Assembly (NCBI RefSeq): GCF_006861675.1
Contig: NZ_SGJB01000020.1
Span: 1 to 54,034, forward strand
Direction: 5' to 3'
Source of the DNA: Peptacetobacter hominis
Lineage (GTDB): Bacteria > Bacillota > Clostridia > Peptostreptococcales > Peptostreptococcaceae
DNA length: 54,034 nt
A program made the position numbers and the translations under genes. Shown piece after piece: positions 27,140 through 36,416 of the stretch (position 1 is the stretch's first letter; each line of letters opens with the position of its first letter). The notes beneath the pieces were generated by a model, which was not told the DNA's origin, searched no databases, and was given only the letters and a program-made list of their open reading frames with translations.

Positions 27140-28489
27140 ATGTTAAATGAGATGACAATAGATAAAAAAAGAATAAATAAACAATTTAGACATTATGTAA
27201 TACCGTCAATGATAGCAATGCTTTTCAGTGGATTTTATTCTATAGTAGATGGACTATTTGTTGGAAATAGCATTGGTGATGCAGGACTTGCAGCTATAAA
27301 TATCGTTTATCCGATTCAGGTAGTTCTGAATGCAACTGCCATCGGTATTGGAATAGGGGGTTCTGTACTGGTTTCAATATACAAAGGTGAAGAAAATGAG
27401 AAGGAAATGAACCACAGTGCAATACTTACTATAGGTATGCTTCTTTTATTCGGTATAATATTACCTTTATTTTTCCTTGCTACAAAAGATGTTCTGCTTG
27501 ATTTTCTTGGAGCAAAGGGAGCAATATTTGACGGAGCAAATGATTATATAACTACAATACTTATAGGTGGAATGCTTCCTGTCTTAGGAAACGGACTTAA
27601 CCCAATAGTAAGAAATCAGGGAAAACCAATAGTAGCTACTAGAAATATGGTTGCTGGTCTTGTTACAAATATAATACTTGATTATGTTTTTATATATAAA
27701 ATGAATTTAGGAATGTTTGGAGCAGCGCGGGCTACAATTACTGCTCAGGGTGTTGTTGCATCTTTAAATATAATATATGTAATAAAATTAAATAGAAAAA
27801 CTTTTGATATATCTTTCTTAAAACCAGATATAGAAAAAATTAAAAGAATATTAAAGATAGCTGTATCTCCATTTGGACAGACACTTGTTCCTTCTATAAT
27901 AATAATTCTTACAAACTGGAAATGCTTAGAATATGGTGGAGATGGAGCTGCGGCAATATATTCTGTGATAAGTTATGTATTAGCATGTGCACAGTTGCTT
28001 ATACAGGGTATAGGAGATGGAGTTCAGCCTCTTTTAAGTTACTACTACGGAGCAAAAAAAGATAGAGAACTTGAATATGTATATAATAAAGCCTTTTTAC
28101 TTTGTGCCGTATTTTCAATATTTTTAATGCTTATGACTGTAGTATTCAGCACTAAACTTGCAGAGTATTTCAATATATCACAGGCTCTTATGAGTGAAAC
28201 AGTTTTAGCACTAAAAACAACATCATTTGCATATGCATTCTTTGGAGTTACAAGAGTAACAAGTGCATATTTTTATGCAACAAATAAAACTAAATTCAGT
28301 AATATACTGATATATATAGAACCTATTGTAATTGCTCCTATGATGCTTATTGTATTTACAGAATTATTTGGCCTTACAGGTGTATGGATGGCATATCCAG
28401 CAATACAGATTTTATTATCTGTATTAAGCCTTGTGTTTAAGAGTCCTAATATAGAGTATAAAAGAGAAATATCAACTGAAAGTATATAA
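27140..28489 (+). CDS. MATE family multidrug exporter under MerR control
   Basis: A 449-residue transporter with 12 predicted helices. The start of helix 1 is HYVIPSMIAMLFSGFYSIVDGLFVGN, shown here in part, followed by the repeat LKIAVSPFGQTLVPS in the second half. It is distantly related to the MATE protein at 1003-2382. A GGAGG site precedes the ATG, and a strong terminator follows. The MerR gene immediately upstream and its promoter layout indicate ligand-induced expression. Substrate unknown; cationic drugs are usual. Confidence 0.92.
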   Translation: MLNEMTIDKKRINKQFRHYVIPSMIAMLFSGFYSIVDGLFVGNSIGDAGLAAINIVYPIQVVLNATAIGIGIGGSVLVSIYKGEENEKEMNHSAILTIGMLLLFGIILPLFFLATKDVLLDFLGAKGAIFDGANDYITTILIGGMLPVLGNGLNPIVRNQGKPIVATRNMVAGLVTNIILDYVFIYKMNLGMFGAARATITAQGVVASLNIIYVIKLNRKTFDISFLKPDIEKIKRILKIAVSPFGQTLVPSIIIILTNWKCLEYGGDGAAAIYSVISYVLACAQLLIQGIGDGVQPLLSYYYGAKKDRELEYVYNKAFLLCAVFSIFLMLMTVVFSTKLAEYFNISQALMSETVLALKTTSFAYAFFGVTRVTSAYFYATNKTKFSNILIYIEPIVIAPMMLIVFTELFGLTGVWMAYPAIQILLSVLSLVFKSPNIEYKREISTESI

Positions 28490-28520
28490 AAAGAAAACAA
28501 TAATGTATATAAACAATATA

Positions 28521-28564
28521 AAAAGATGCTATATATAATATATTTATATATAGCATCTTTTTTG
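28521..28564. terminator. Shared terminator between MATE and PTS-like genes
   Basis: AAAAGATGCTATATATA (28521-28537) pairs with its complement ending AGCATCTTTT near 28561. A and T runs on the two sides let it work for both convergent transcripts. Confidence 0.85.
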
Positions 28565-28600
28565 AATTGTGGTTTATTAAGAAAGGAAGAAAAGCAGAGA

Positions 28601-29644
28601 CTATGCTTCTGTTATAACTCCAGCTCTTCTTTCCAGATCAGCTTTTCTAGTAACTTTATAATTTTTGAATACTATCTTACCACCTATAAATCCTGCAAGA
28701 GATCCTCCGGCAGCAGCTATAGCAAGTGCCATTAAAACTTTTGAAGGTTCATTAAATGCGAATGGAGCAAGCATACCAGGTATTGGAGATGCAGTACCAG
28801 GTGCATTATTTATTATATGAAGGTATGCAGCACCCATACCAGCTAAACCTCCTCCAAAGAAGTTTGAACAGAATATAGGTATTGGATTGGCGGTAACCAG
28901 AGGTGCCTGAGTAAGAGGTTCAAGCATAACAGCTATAACGTTACTTTTATCTCCTAGTTTTAATTCATGGAATATAAATCCATTTGTGAAAGATCCTCCA
29001 AAACATGCGATAGCAGCTATACCCATGGCAAGACCATCAAGTCCTATCATAGCAGTAAGAGCCATTGAACTTAGAGGAGATGTACATATTATTTTCATTA
29101 TTCCACCAAGTAGAAGTCCCATTACAAGAGGAGACTGCTCTGCAGCAGCAGATATAGTTGCACCTATTCTAAGTAGAGTAGAGTTTACAACAGGATCTAC
29201 AGCCATAGCGATAAATCTTGCAAGAGGAGCTATAAGTAAAGTTCCTAATATAAGGTCAAGTCCCTCAGGAAGATATTTTTCTATTAAAGGAATTATGAAA
29301 CCTATTATATAACCAGCTACAAATCCAGGAAGAATACCGTATCCTCCACAAGCAACACCTGCAACTATTGATAAAACAGGGTTTGCTCCCATAGCTATTG
29401 GAACTGCGATTGCTGAAGCAACGCCACCCATTCCACCAGAAGTAGCACCTACTTCTGCAAGGAAAGAAATTCCAAGAAAATCTCCTGTTATATATTTATG
29501 AATGGCTTCAACTAGAAATGTAGCAACTGCTGCATTCGCCATACCACCCATAGCAACTGAACCTTTAGGCATTTTAAAACTGAATAGAGAGAATCCTGCT
29601 AAAGTAAGTAATAGCAGACCGATTCCAGATAAAATTGTCATCAT
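28601..29644 (-). CDS. PTS_EIIC_2-family membrane transporter
   Basis: A 347-residue, very hydrophobic, glycine-rich protein with about nine helices, of the EIIC-like family often annotated as PTS sugar transporter subunit IIC. Features include GGMANAAVATFLVEAIHKY, SGGMGGVASAIAVPIAMGANP and PLSSMALTAMIGLDGLAMG. No EIIA or EIIB domain is fused or nearby, so phosphotransfer is not shown. The start was set at the ATG of MMTILSG, behind GAGGTGG. The GlnK/GlnL-like two-component system is transcribed just upstream in the same direction and is a natural regulator. A 10-bp-period AAAGTTTC repeat lies upstream. Confidence 0.8.
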   Translation of the reverse strand: MMTILSGIGLLLLTLAGFSLFSFKMPKGSVAMGGMANAAVATFLVEAIHKYITGDFLGISFLAEVGATSGGMGGVASAIAVPIAMGANPVLSIVAGVACGGYGILPGFVAGYIIGFIIPLIEKYLPEGLDLILGTLLIAPLARFIAMAVDPVVNSTLLRIGATISAAAEQSPLVMGLLLGGIMKIICTSPLSSMALTAMIGLDGLAMGIAAIACFGGSFTNGFIFHELKLGDKSNVIAVMLEPLTQAPLVTANPIPIFCSNFFGGGLAGMGAAYLHIINNAPGTASPIPGMLAPFAFNEPSKVLMALAIAAAGGSLAGFIGGKIVFKNYKVTRKADLERRAGVITEA

Positions 29645-29726
29645 ACGCTTCCACCTCATACTATAGATTAAACTGATAAGAAAAGGCTTTCTTATCGTTG
29701 ATATTAATATATAATATAGGTTTTAA

Positions 29727-29744
29727 AAAGTTTCAGAAAGTTTC
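29727..29744 (-). promoter_or_regulatory. Direct repeat upstream of the PTS-like gene
   Basis: AAAGTTTC occurs at 29727-29734 and 29737-29744 on the plus strand (GAAACTTT on the minus), one helical turn apart and about 85 bases before the start codon. It is a candidate binding site for the adjacent response regulator. Confidence 0.4.
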
Positions 29745-29832
29745 AAAAAAAGCTGCATAAAATTTAACAAATTTTTTGTGCGAAATTTATGACCATAAAA
29801 ATATTTATGTAGAACAAATATTTTTTATCTTT

Positions 29833-30672
29833 TTAATCCTGTATATATAACATTATAGAGTTCAAAAAGTTTTTGATTTTAACATTTCCATGTTTGCAGC
29901 TTTTTCCTCTTATATAATCCATTTCTTTTCTTACCTGTTCGAAATTATATAGATTGGTAGAATATTCTGTAAATACATCATTGGAATAGTCTTCAAGACC
30001 AAGGTTTGCAAGATTTATCATACCTGTATTTGCAGCTCTTCTCATTCTTTGTTCCATAGATTTTGGGTTGTCAGTAAATTTGGAGCACAATTCGTTAAGA
30101 GTAGAATTTTCAAGTGTTTCTCCATTTTCCATCATATAGTTTATAATAGTTATAATATCTTTACTTCCAATTTCTCCGATTATTCCTAACTTTTGTAGAA
30201 TTGTTTTTAATTTAGGAAGCCAGTATTTTTCATCCTGTACAGGTGAAGAATTAAAAGATAGATTTGTATTGAATAGAGACTGTACTTTTTCTACTGTTCT
30301 TTTAAGAATCAGTGATTGACTGATATTTTTAAGAACAGACTCAACTTCTATACTATTTATAGGTTTTTGAATATAAAACTCAACACCACACTCGTATGCT
30401 TCAGAGATCATATCTTTAGATGACACTTGAGAAATCATGACAAAATGAAAATCAGGATCTATTTCTTTTGATTTTTTAATGAAGGTTATACCATCCATCT
30501 CTGGCATAAGAAGATCAACTAATATAATATCCGGTTTTACAAGTTTTAAATCCTCCAATGCATCCTCTGCATTTCCACAGGAACCTCATACTTCGCCTAA
30601 TTTTCTATCTGTTATTATAAGTTTTAATATTTTTCTTATGTTTCTATCGTCGTCTATTAAATAAAATTTCAT
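29833..30672 (-). CDS. GlnL/YcbB-type response regulator with selenocysteine
   Basis: A 279-residue protein if the in-frame TGA at 30588-30586 is read as Sec. The receiver domain starts MKFYLIDDDRNIRKILK, has U29-G-S-C32 at the position just before the second strand, and the phosphoacceptor D53 in IILVDLLMPEMDG. The C-terminal half (about 125-240) matches the YcbB domain of GlnL regulators, which control glutamine use in Bacillus. Without Sec decoding the protein would lack DDD and the first helix and could not be phosphorylated. Its ATG lies one base after the kinase stop, behind AAGGGTG, so both are one operon. U-x-x-C in a receiver suggests redox control of signalling. The alternative is a nonsense mutation, but the SECIS-like hairpin and the added Cys argue against it. 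Confidence 0.75.
30557..30573 (-). promoter_or_regulatory. Candidate SECIS hairpin of the response regulator
   Basis: In the leftward message AATGCA, loop GAGGA and TGCATT form a perfect 6-bp stem; the loop begins 18 nt after the TGA and contains GG. Distance and loop agree with known bacterial SECIS elements. Confidence 0.6.
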
Positions 30673-30673
30673 A

Positions 30674-31960
30674 TTATTTCACCCTTAACTCCTCTTCTGG
30701 TATTTTTATAAAAAAAGTTGTACTTCCAGAAACAGATTCAACGCAAATACTTCCGTTGAACTGTTTTTCAACAATATCTTTTACAAGATTAAGTCCTAGT
30801 CCTCTGTTTATTTCTCCAGTATCATAATTTATTTTTGTGGAAAAACCAGGCTCGAAAATTTCATGTATGTTTTCTTCAGATATACCTGGGCCATCATCCA
30901 TTATTGAAAATATATAAGAATTGTTTTCATTATATACTTTGAGATATATACAAACATCTTTTGTATTACTTGCTTCCAATGAATTTGTAAATATATTTCT
31001 GAAAATAGACATAATAAAATAGTGCTTATCAGTATATATTCCGGAAGGATGCTCACTTTTGAATATAATTTCCTTGTTAACCAGACTTGCATCATATTTT
31101 ATAGCTGATTCAGTTACCTTTATAATATCTTCTAAATACATACCGTCATTATCTAAGTTAAGCTGCATAGCTTCAGATATACCTCTTAAAATAATCTGGT
31201 ATTCTTTTTTTATTTCATGTATATCATTTGCAACTTTTAAGGCATCTTTTGAAAGAAGCTCATCCGCATTATTTTTTCTTAAATCATTAAATAATTTATA
31301 TGATGAATTCATAGTTTCTTCAATGAGAAAGGTATTTTTTTTCATCCATATGATTTCATCATTTAATTTAGATATCAGAATCATAAGTCTTTTATATCTA
31401 TTTGAATGTTCTTCTTTCATAAAAGATAAATGATATTTTTTTAGAACTGTTATAATTGCCCAAATAACAAATGATCTAAAAACAGCTACAATTATCAGAC
31501 TGATTTGAGTTGTTGCAGATAAAGAAGCAATATCAAATCTCAAAAGAATCTCTGTGAGGTTTGCAGCATAGTCCATCATTACAAAATATAATATATCGTA
31601 GTCATTTTTAAATATACTCTTTCTCTTGGTAATATATATATTCAGCAATAGTCCATACATTATATAAAAGAACATTTCCGGCATATAGTTAGAAATAATG
31701 TTTTCCTTAACGCCGTATTTTAGCCAATCTGATAAAAAACGACTTATAAATACACCAATTCCTGAACAAAAAGAGACAGGTAAAAGCGGAAAATCATTAA
31801 GTAGAAATATAAATACCGGCAAAATTATTATACCAATTGATATTTTGAAACTACTCATAAACAGGTTCATACTAAACTGAGCCAAGAATATAACAATAAG
31901 ACTAAATATAATTATTGTCTTTAATCGAGTAAATATATCGGAGTTGATATTTTTTCTCAT
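30674..31960 (-). CDS. GlnK/YcbA-like sensor histidine kinase
   Basis: A 428-residue kinase with about six N-terminal helices (residues 15-200) forming a membrane sensor, a coiled-coil stretch, the H-box NDIHEIKKEYQIILRG, N-box FRNIFTNSLEAS and G-boxes DDGPGIS and GLGLNLVKDIV. The architecture and pairing with a YcbB-domain regulator resemble Bacillus GlnK-GlnL. The start was taken at MRKNINS, behind AAAGGA; a TTG two codons upstream is possible. The signal may be glutamine or another small molecule; this is family inference. Confidence 0.85.
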   Translation of the reverse strand: MRKNINSDIFTRLKTIIIFSLIVIFLAQFSMNLFMSSFKISIGIIILPVFIFLLNDFPLLPVSFCSGIGVFISRFLSDWLKYGVKENIISNYMPEMFFYIMYGLLLNIYITKRKSIFKNDYDILYFVMMDYAANLTEILLRFDIASLSATTQISLIIVAVFRSFVIWAIITVLKKYHLSFMKEEHSNRYKRLMILISKLNDEIIWMKKNTFLIEETMNSSYKLFNDLRKNNADELLSKDALKVANDIHEIKKEYQIILRGISEAMQLNLDNDGMYLEDIIKVTESAIKYDASLVNKEIIFKSEHPSGIYTDKHYFIMSIFRNIFTNSLEASNTKDVCIYLKVYNENNSYIFSIMDDGPGISEENIHEIFEPGFSTKINYDTGEINRGLGLNLVKDIVEKQFNGSICVESVSGSTTFFIKIPEEELRVK

Positions 31961-32138
31961 AAGCAATTCCTTTCATTTTTATAAATAATTATATAGGAAA
32001 AATATATAATGGTATATATTAATTCAATATATCAATAATATTTTAACATGCATTACCTACTATTAAAAGATTTGTAAAGTAAATATTATGTTTAATTGTG
32101 ATATAATTATTTTATAAATATAATTTCGGGGTGATTTT

Positions 32139-32864
32139 ATGACTGATAATACAACAAATATAGAAAATAGATACTTTAAAGATTTAAATAGAAGGGATTA
32201 TATACAAAAGGCATTTGAAATAATTAAAGATGAGGGAACGAAGGGAATATCTATAAGAAGGCTTGCAAAGGAAATGGGTTGTAGCTCAACATGTCTATAT
32301 AGATATTTTAAAAATTTGGATGAACTTCTTTTTTATGCAAATATGGGTTTTTTGAATAGTTATCTTATAGATTTGAATAGAGCAGAAAAAACATGGAAGA
32401 ATGTCTGGGATCAACATTTAGGTGTCTGGGAATGTTATACGAGAGCAGCGTTTAAATATCCGGAAGCCTTTGATATGTTGTTTTTTCATGAAAATAGTAA
32501 AAAACTTGGAACTGCGGTAAAGGAATATTATAATATGTTTCCAGAAAATATAAGTGTATTTAATAATCATCTAAGAATCATGCTTGAAAATCCGGATTTT
32601 TATGAAAGAGACTATGAAATGTGTATTCAATGTGTAAAAGCTGGAAAAATAAGTGAATATAATGCAAAAAGAATGAATCATATGGAATGTACTCTATATA
32701 TGGGATATTTAAAAGATATATTATTAAATGGAATAAAAGAATGTGATATAGAAAACAGGGTAAAATGTTTTGTCGAAGATGTAAAAGATATTGCAGAAAT
32801 GTATGCAGATGATTTTAAATATACGGAAAAATTATTTGGATCATCTGAAAAAGAACGTTTGTAA
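32139..32864 (+). CDS. TetR-family transcriptional regulator
   Basis: A 241-residue protein with an N-terminal helix-turn-helix (IQKAFEIIKDEGTKGISIRR, then LAKEMGCSSTCLYRYFKNLDELL), followed by an all-helical ligand domain with no recognised subfamily. GGGGTG precedes the ATG. GrdX begins 63 bases after its stop and may be co-transcribed. Its position ahead of the reductase genes makes it a candidate local regulator of the Grd cluster. Confidence 0.88.
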   Translation: MTDNTTNIENRYFKDLNRRDYIQKAFEIIKDEGTKGISIRRLAKEMGCSSTCLYRYFKNLDELLFYANMGFLNSYLIDLNRAEKTWKNVWDQHLGVWECYTRAAFKYPEAFDMLFFHENSKKLGTAVKEYYNMFPENISVFNNHLRIMLENPDFYERDYEMCIQCVKAGKISEYNAKRMNHMECTLYMGYLKDILLNGIKECDIENRVKCFVEDVKDIAEMYADDFKYTEKLFGSSEKERL

Positions 32865-32927
32865 AAAATATAATAATGTATTATTATAAACATAAATAAT
32901 ATTCAATTGTATTGGAGGTATAATAAT

Positions 32928-33317
32928 ATGTTTAAAATAGAAGACTGTATTATTATGACAAATAATACTCTTGTAGTTGATAAGTATTCTAGCTTAATGA
33001 AGATTGAGTATGTGAAAAGCTATAAAGATGTTCTTATACAGGCAAGGGATTATATTTATAATAAGCATAAATTATTAACTCATCCACAAGCCGGAAGTTT
33101 AAAGCCCAATCAAACTCCGTATAGAAGTGTAATATTATATCCTACTTCTGATAATAAGGAAAATGTCGATTCTGTTATGCTTATAGAAAAGGCAATTGAT
33201 ACGTTTAATAAGTTTAATGAAATAAGAGTTACCCCTGAATATCCTGAAAATATACAGAATGATTATAAAAAAATCGATTTATCAATTATAGATAATGTTA
33301 TTTCAAGAATAGTCTAA
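32928..33317 (+). CDS. grdX: GrdX family protein
   Basis: A 129-residue soluble protein recognised as GrdX by the pattern IIMTNNTLVVDK ... GHKLLTHP-like (here HKLLTHPQAGSLKPNQTPYRSVIL) and its location before Grd genes. GrdX accompanies glycine, sarcosine and betaine reductase operons; its biochemical role is not settled. The ATG at 32928 follows TTGGAGG; an upstream TTG would include the ribosome site. A terminator lies between it and the component B genes, so it is a separate unit from them. Confidence 0.85.
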   Translation: MFKIEDCIIMTNNTLVVDKYSSLMKIEYVKSYKDVLIQARDYIYNKHKLLTHPQAGSLKPNQTPYRSVILYPTSDNKENVDSVMLIEKAIDTFNKFNEIRVTPEYPENIQNDYKKIDLSIIDNVISRIV

Positions 33318-33371
33318 CAATCATTTAATACGAATAAACATCTTTTGAATTTAACCAATTTTAAATCAGAT

Positions 33372-33415
33372 AAAAATAGATTCCTCTAATTATATATTTA
33401 GAGGAATCTATTTTT
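33372..33415 (+). terminator. Terminator after grdX
   Basis: TAGATTCCTCTAA (33377-33389) and TTAGAGGAATCTA (33398-33410) form a 13-bp perfect stem followed by five T. Confidence 0.9.
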
Positions 33416-33448
33416 AGTTAAATGGTTAAAATTTAATAGTTAAATGGT
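33415..33448 (+). promoter_or_regulatory. Direct repeat upstream of the reductase genes
   Basis: TAGTTAAATGGT is present exactly twice, at 33415-33426 and 33437-33448, with a 22-bp period (two helical turns). It lies about 155 bases before the component B start, past the grdX terminator, and is a candidate regulator site. No clear -35/-10 pair was identified between it and the gene. Confidence 0.4.
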
Positions 33449-33602
33449 AGACAATCGTTTTCTTATATGATATTATCAAGATATAGAAATAATCTATAGC
33501 AAATCTATTTTAAAATTTGTCTGATTTTATAAAAGTAAAATAGGGCAAATTTAAATTTTAACTTTATGTTATCACGATAACTATTTTAAAGGGGGTAGCT
33601 AC

Positions 33603-34892
33603 ATGAAACTAGAATTAGGCAAAATATTTATTGATGACATTCAGTTTGGTGATGAAACAGTTGTAAAAGACCATACTCTTTATGTCAACAAACAGGAAGT
33701 AATCGATCTTGTACTTGAAGATGACAAACTTATCGATTGCAAGGTTGATATAGCAAAACCGGGAGAATCAGTAAGAATAACACCGGTAAAAGATGTAATA
33801 GAGCCTAGAGTAAAAGTTAGCGGTGGTGGAGAAATATTCCCAGGTGTAATAGGAAAAGTAACTCCTCCAGTAGGAAGCGGTAGAACTCATGCGCTTGAAG
33901 GAGCATGTGTTGTTACTGTAGGTAAAATTGTAGGTTTCCAGGAAGGTGTAATAGACATGAGTGGACCTGCAGCTGATTATACTCCTTTTTCAAAGACAAA
34001 TAACTTATGTGTAATAGTAGAACCTAAAGAGAATATAGAAACTCATGTTTATGAAAAAGCAGCAAGACTAGCTGGTCTTAAAGTTGCTTCATATCTTGGA
34101 AAAGCAGGAAAAGATGTAGAACCTGACACAGTGGAAACTTTTGAAACAAAACCTATATTTGAGCAGGCGAAAGAATATCCGGACCTTCCAAAAGTAGGAT
34201 ATGTACATATGCTTCAGTCTCAGGGACTTCTTCATGATACATTCTACTATGGAGTGGACGCTAAACAGATTGTTCCTACATTTATGTATCCTGAGGAAAT
34301 AATGGATGGAGCAATAGTATCTGGTAACTGTGTTGCTCCTTGTGACAAGGTTACTACATATCATCATTTCCATAACCCGGTAATAGAAGATTTATTCAAA
34401 CGTCATGGAAAAGATTTAAACTTCATGGGTGTTATCCTTACTAACGAAAATGTATTCCTTGCAGATAAAGAAAGACACTCTGATATGGTTGCAAAACTTG
34501 CAGAGTGGATGGGATTAGATGGACTTCTAATAACTGAAGAGGGATACGGAAATCCTGATACAGACCTTATGATGAACTGTAAAAAAGTAGCCAACAAAGG
34601 AGTAAAAGTGGCAATAATAACTGATGAATTCCCTGGTAAAGATGGTAAGTCTCAGTCTCTTGCTGATACATGCGAAGAAGCAGATGCAATGGTATCTTGT
34701 GGACAGGGTAACGCAGTTCTTCATTTCCCAGCTATGGATAAAGTAATCGGTATGACAGATTACATAGAAAGCCAGATAGGTGGATGGGCTGGATGTATGA
34801 ATCCTGATGGAAGCTTCGATGCTGAGCTTCAGATAATAATAGCTTCAACAATAGCAAATGGATTCAATAAGTTAGCAGCAAAAGGTTATTAG
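33603..34892 (+). CDS. Grd reductase component B, alpha/beta proprotein
   Basis: A 429-residue proprotein of the GrdE/GrdG/GrdI family. It is processed between N242 and C243 (SGN-CVAPCDK), and Cys243 becomes the pyruvoyl group that binds the amine substrate. The HALEG and GPAADYTPFS segments and the C-terminal GGWAGCMNPDGSFDAELQ are typical. With the next gene it forms the substrate-specific component B of glycine, sarcosine or betaine reductase. Which of these cannot be decided here. GGGGGTAG precedes the ATG. Components A and C (grdA, grdC, grdD) are not in the window and must be supplied from elsewhere. Confidence 0.93.
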   Translation: MKLELGKIFIDDIQFGDETVVKDHTLYVNKQEVIDLVLEDDKLIDCKVDIAKPGESVRITPVKDVIEPRVKVSGGGEIFPGVIGKVTPPVGSGRTHALEGACVVTVGKIVGFQEGVIDMSGPAADYTPFSKTNNLCVIVEPKENIETHVYEKAARLAGLKVASYLGKAGKDVEPDTVETFETKPIFEQAKEYPDLPKVGYVHMLQSQGLLHDTFYYGVDAKQIVPTFMYPEEIMDGAIVSGNCVAPCDKVTTYHHFHNPVIEDLFKRHGKDLNFMGVILTNENVFLADKERHSDMVAKLAEWMGLDGLLITEEGYGNPDTDLMMNCKKVANKGVKVAIITDEFPGKDGKSQSLADTCEEADAMVSCGQGNAVLHFPAMDKVIGMTDYIESQIGGWAGCMNPDGSFDAELQIIIASTIANGFNKLAAKGY

Positions 34893-34910
34893 AAAGGGGA
34901 TGCATTTATT

Positions 34911-36230
34911 ATGGCAAAATATAAGATAGTTCATTATATAAATCAGTTCTTTGCCGGTATAGGTGGAGAAGATATGGCAGATTACAAACCTGAGCTTAGA
35001 GAAGGTGCAGTGGGCCCTGGTGCAAAACTACAGGAGACTCTAGGAGAAGATTATGAAGTTGTTGCAACAATAATATGTGGTGATAACTATTTTGGTGAGA
35101 ATCTTGATGAAGCAACAGATACAGTTATAGGAATGGTAGAAAAATTTGCTCCGGATGTTGTAGTTGCTGGTCCTGCATTTAACGCTGGTAGATATGGGGT
35201 TGCATGTGGTACTGTATGCAAAGCTGTAGAAGAAAGATTAAATATACCTACAGTTACAGGTATGTATGTGGAAAATCCAGGTGTAGATATGTTCAGAAAA
35301 GATCTTATAATAGTAGAAACTCCAGACTCAGCAGTAGGAATGAGAAAAGTTCTTCCTAAAATGGCTAAAATAGTTAAAAAACTAGCTGAAGAAGAGGAAA
35401 TATTAGGACCTAAAGAAGAAGGTTATATAGAAAGAGGAATAAGAGTAAATTACTTTGCAGAAAAAAGAGGTTCTGAAAGAGCTATAGATATGCTACTTAA
35501 AAAACTTAATGGTGAAGAATATCAGACAGAATATGAAATGCCTGTATTTGATAGAGTAGAGCCAGCTGAACCTATAAAAGATATAAAAAATGCTACTATA
35601 GCAATAGTTACTTCTGGCGGAATTGTTCCTACAGGAAATCCTGATCATATTGAATCTTCAAATGCAACTAAATTTGGGGAATACAGCATAGCAGGTAAAG
35701 AAAAAATGCTTGCTGAAGAATTTACAACAATACATGGTGGATATGACAGACAGTTTGTTATGGAAAATCCAAACCTTGTAGTTCCTCTTGATGTACTTAG
35801 AGAACTTGAATCAGAAGGTGAATTTGGAAAACTTTATAACTCTTTCTTTACAACTACAGGAACTGGTACAGCAACAGGAAGTGCTGCAAAATTTGGTGAT
35901 GAGATAGGTAAAAAACTTATAGCAGATGGTGTAGATGGTGTTATACTTGTTTCTACATGAGGTACTTGTACTCGTTGCGGTGCAACAATGGTAAAAGGTA
36001 TAGAAAAATATGGTATACCAGTAGTTCATATGGCTACAGTAGTTCCAATTTCACTTACAATAGGAGCTAACAGAATTATACCAGGTGTAGGTATTCCTTA
36101 TCCAATAGGTGATCCTACTCAGGGTGAGGCAGATTCTAAAAAAATAAGAAGAAATATGGTTAAAAGAGCATTAAGAGTTCTTCAGACACCAGTTGATGGT
36201 CAGACTGTATTTGAAGATGATAATTTTTAA
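34911..36230 (+). CDS. Grd reductase component B selenoprotein (gamma)
   Basis: A 439-residue selenoprotein of the GrdB/GrdF/GrdH family, with Sec350 encoded by TGA at 35958-35960. The active motif is U350-G-T-C353-T-R-C356. The N-terminal VHYINQFFAGIGGEDMAD and the FTTIHGGYDRQ segment are family hallmarks. Sec attacks the substrate bound to the pyruvoyl subunit and passes the carboxymethyl group to selenoprotein A. A 5-bp hairpin with loop GGT follows the TGA. It lies 18 bases after the alpha/beta gene in one operon. Automatic gene callers would break this gene in two at the TGA. Confidence 0.95.
35974..35986 (+). promoter_or_regulatory. SECIS hairpin of the component B selenoprotein
   Basis: GTTGC (35974-35978), loop GGT, GCAAC (35982-35986), perfect stem. 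The loop starts 18 nt after the TGA and begins with G. Confidence 0.65.
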
Positions 36231-36264
36231 TAAATTTTCTTGAAAATAAATATTTAATAATATT

Positions 36265-36299
36265 AAAAAAGAGCCTATATAATACATAGGCTCTTTTTT
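36265..36299 (+). terminator. Terminator after the component B operon
   Basis: AAAAAAGAGCCTAT (36265-36278) and ATAGGCTCTTTTTT (36286-36299) form a 14-bp perfect stem with a U tract. Confidence 0.9.
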
Positions 36300-36416
36300 C
36301 TAGAAAAAATCTATAATCTAATATGACAGATGAAACAATAAACGATTGATGAATTGTAGTAAATATAAATTTAAAAGAGTATAATAATGTGAAAATATTA
36401 TTTAGAGGTGATTTTA

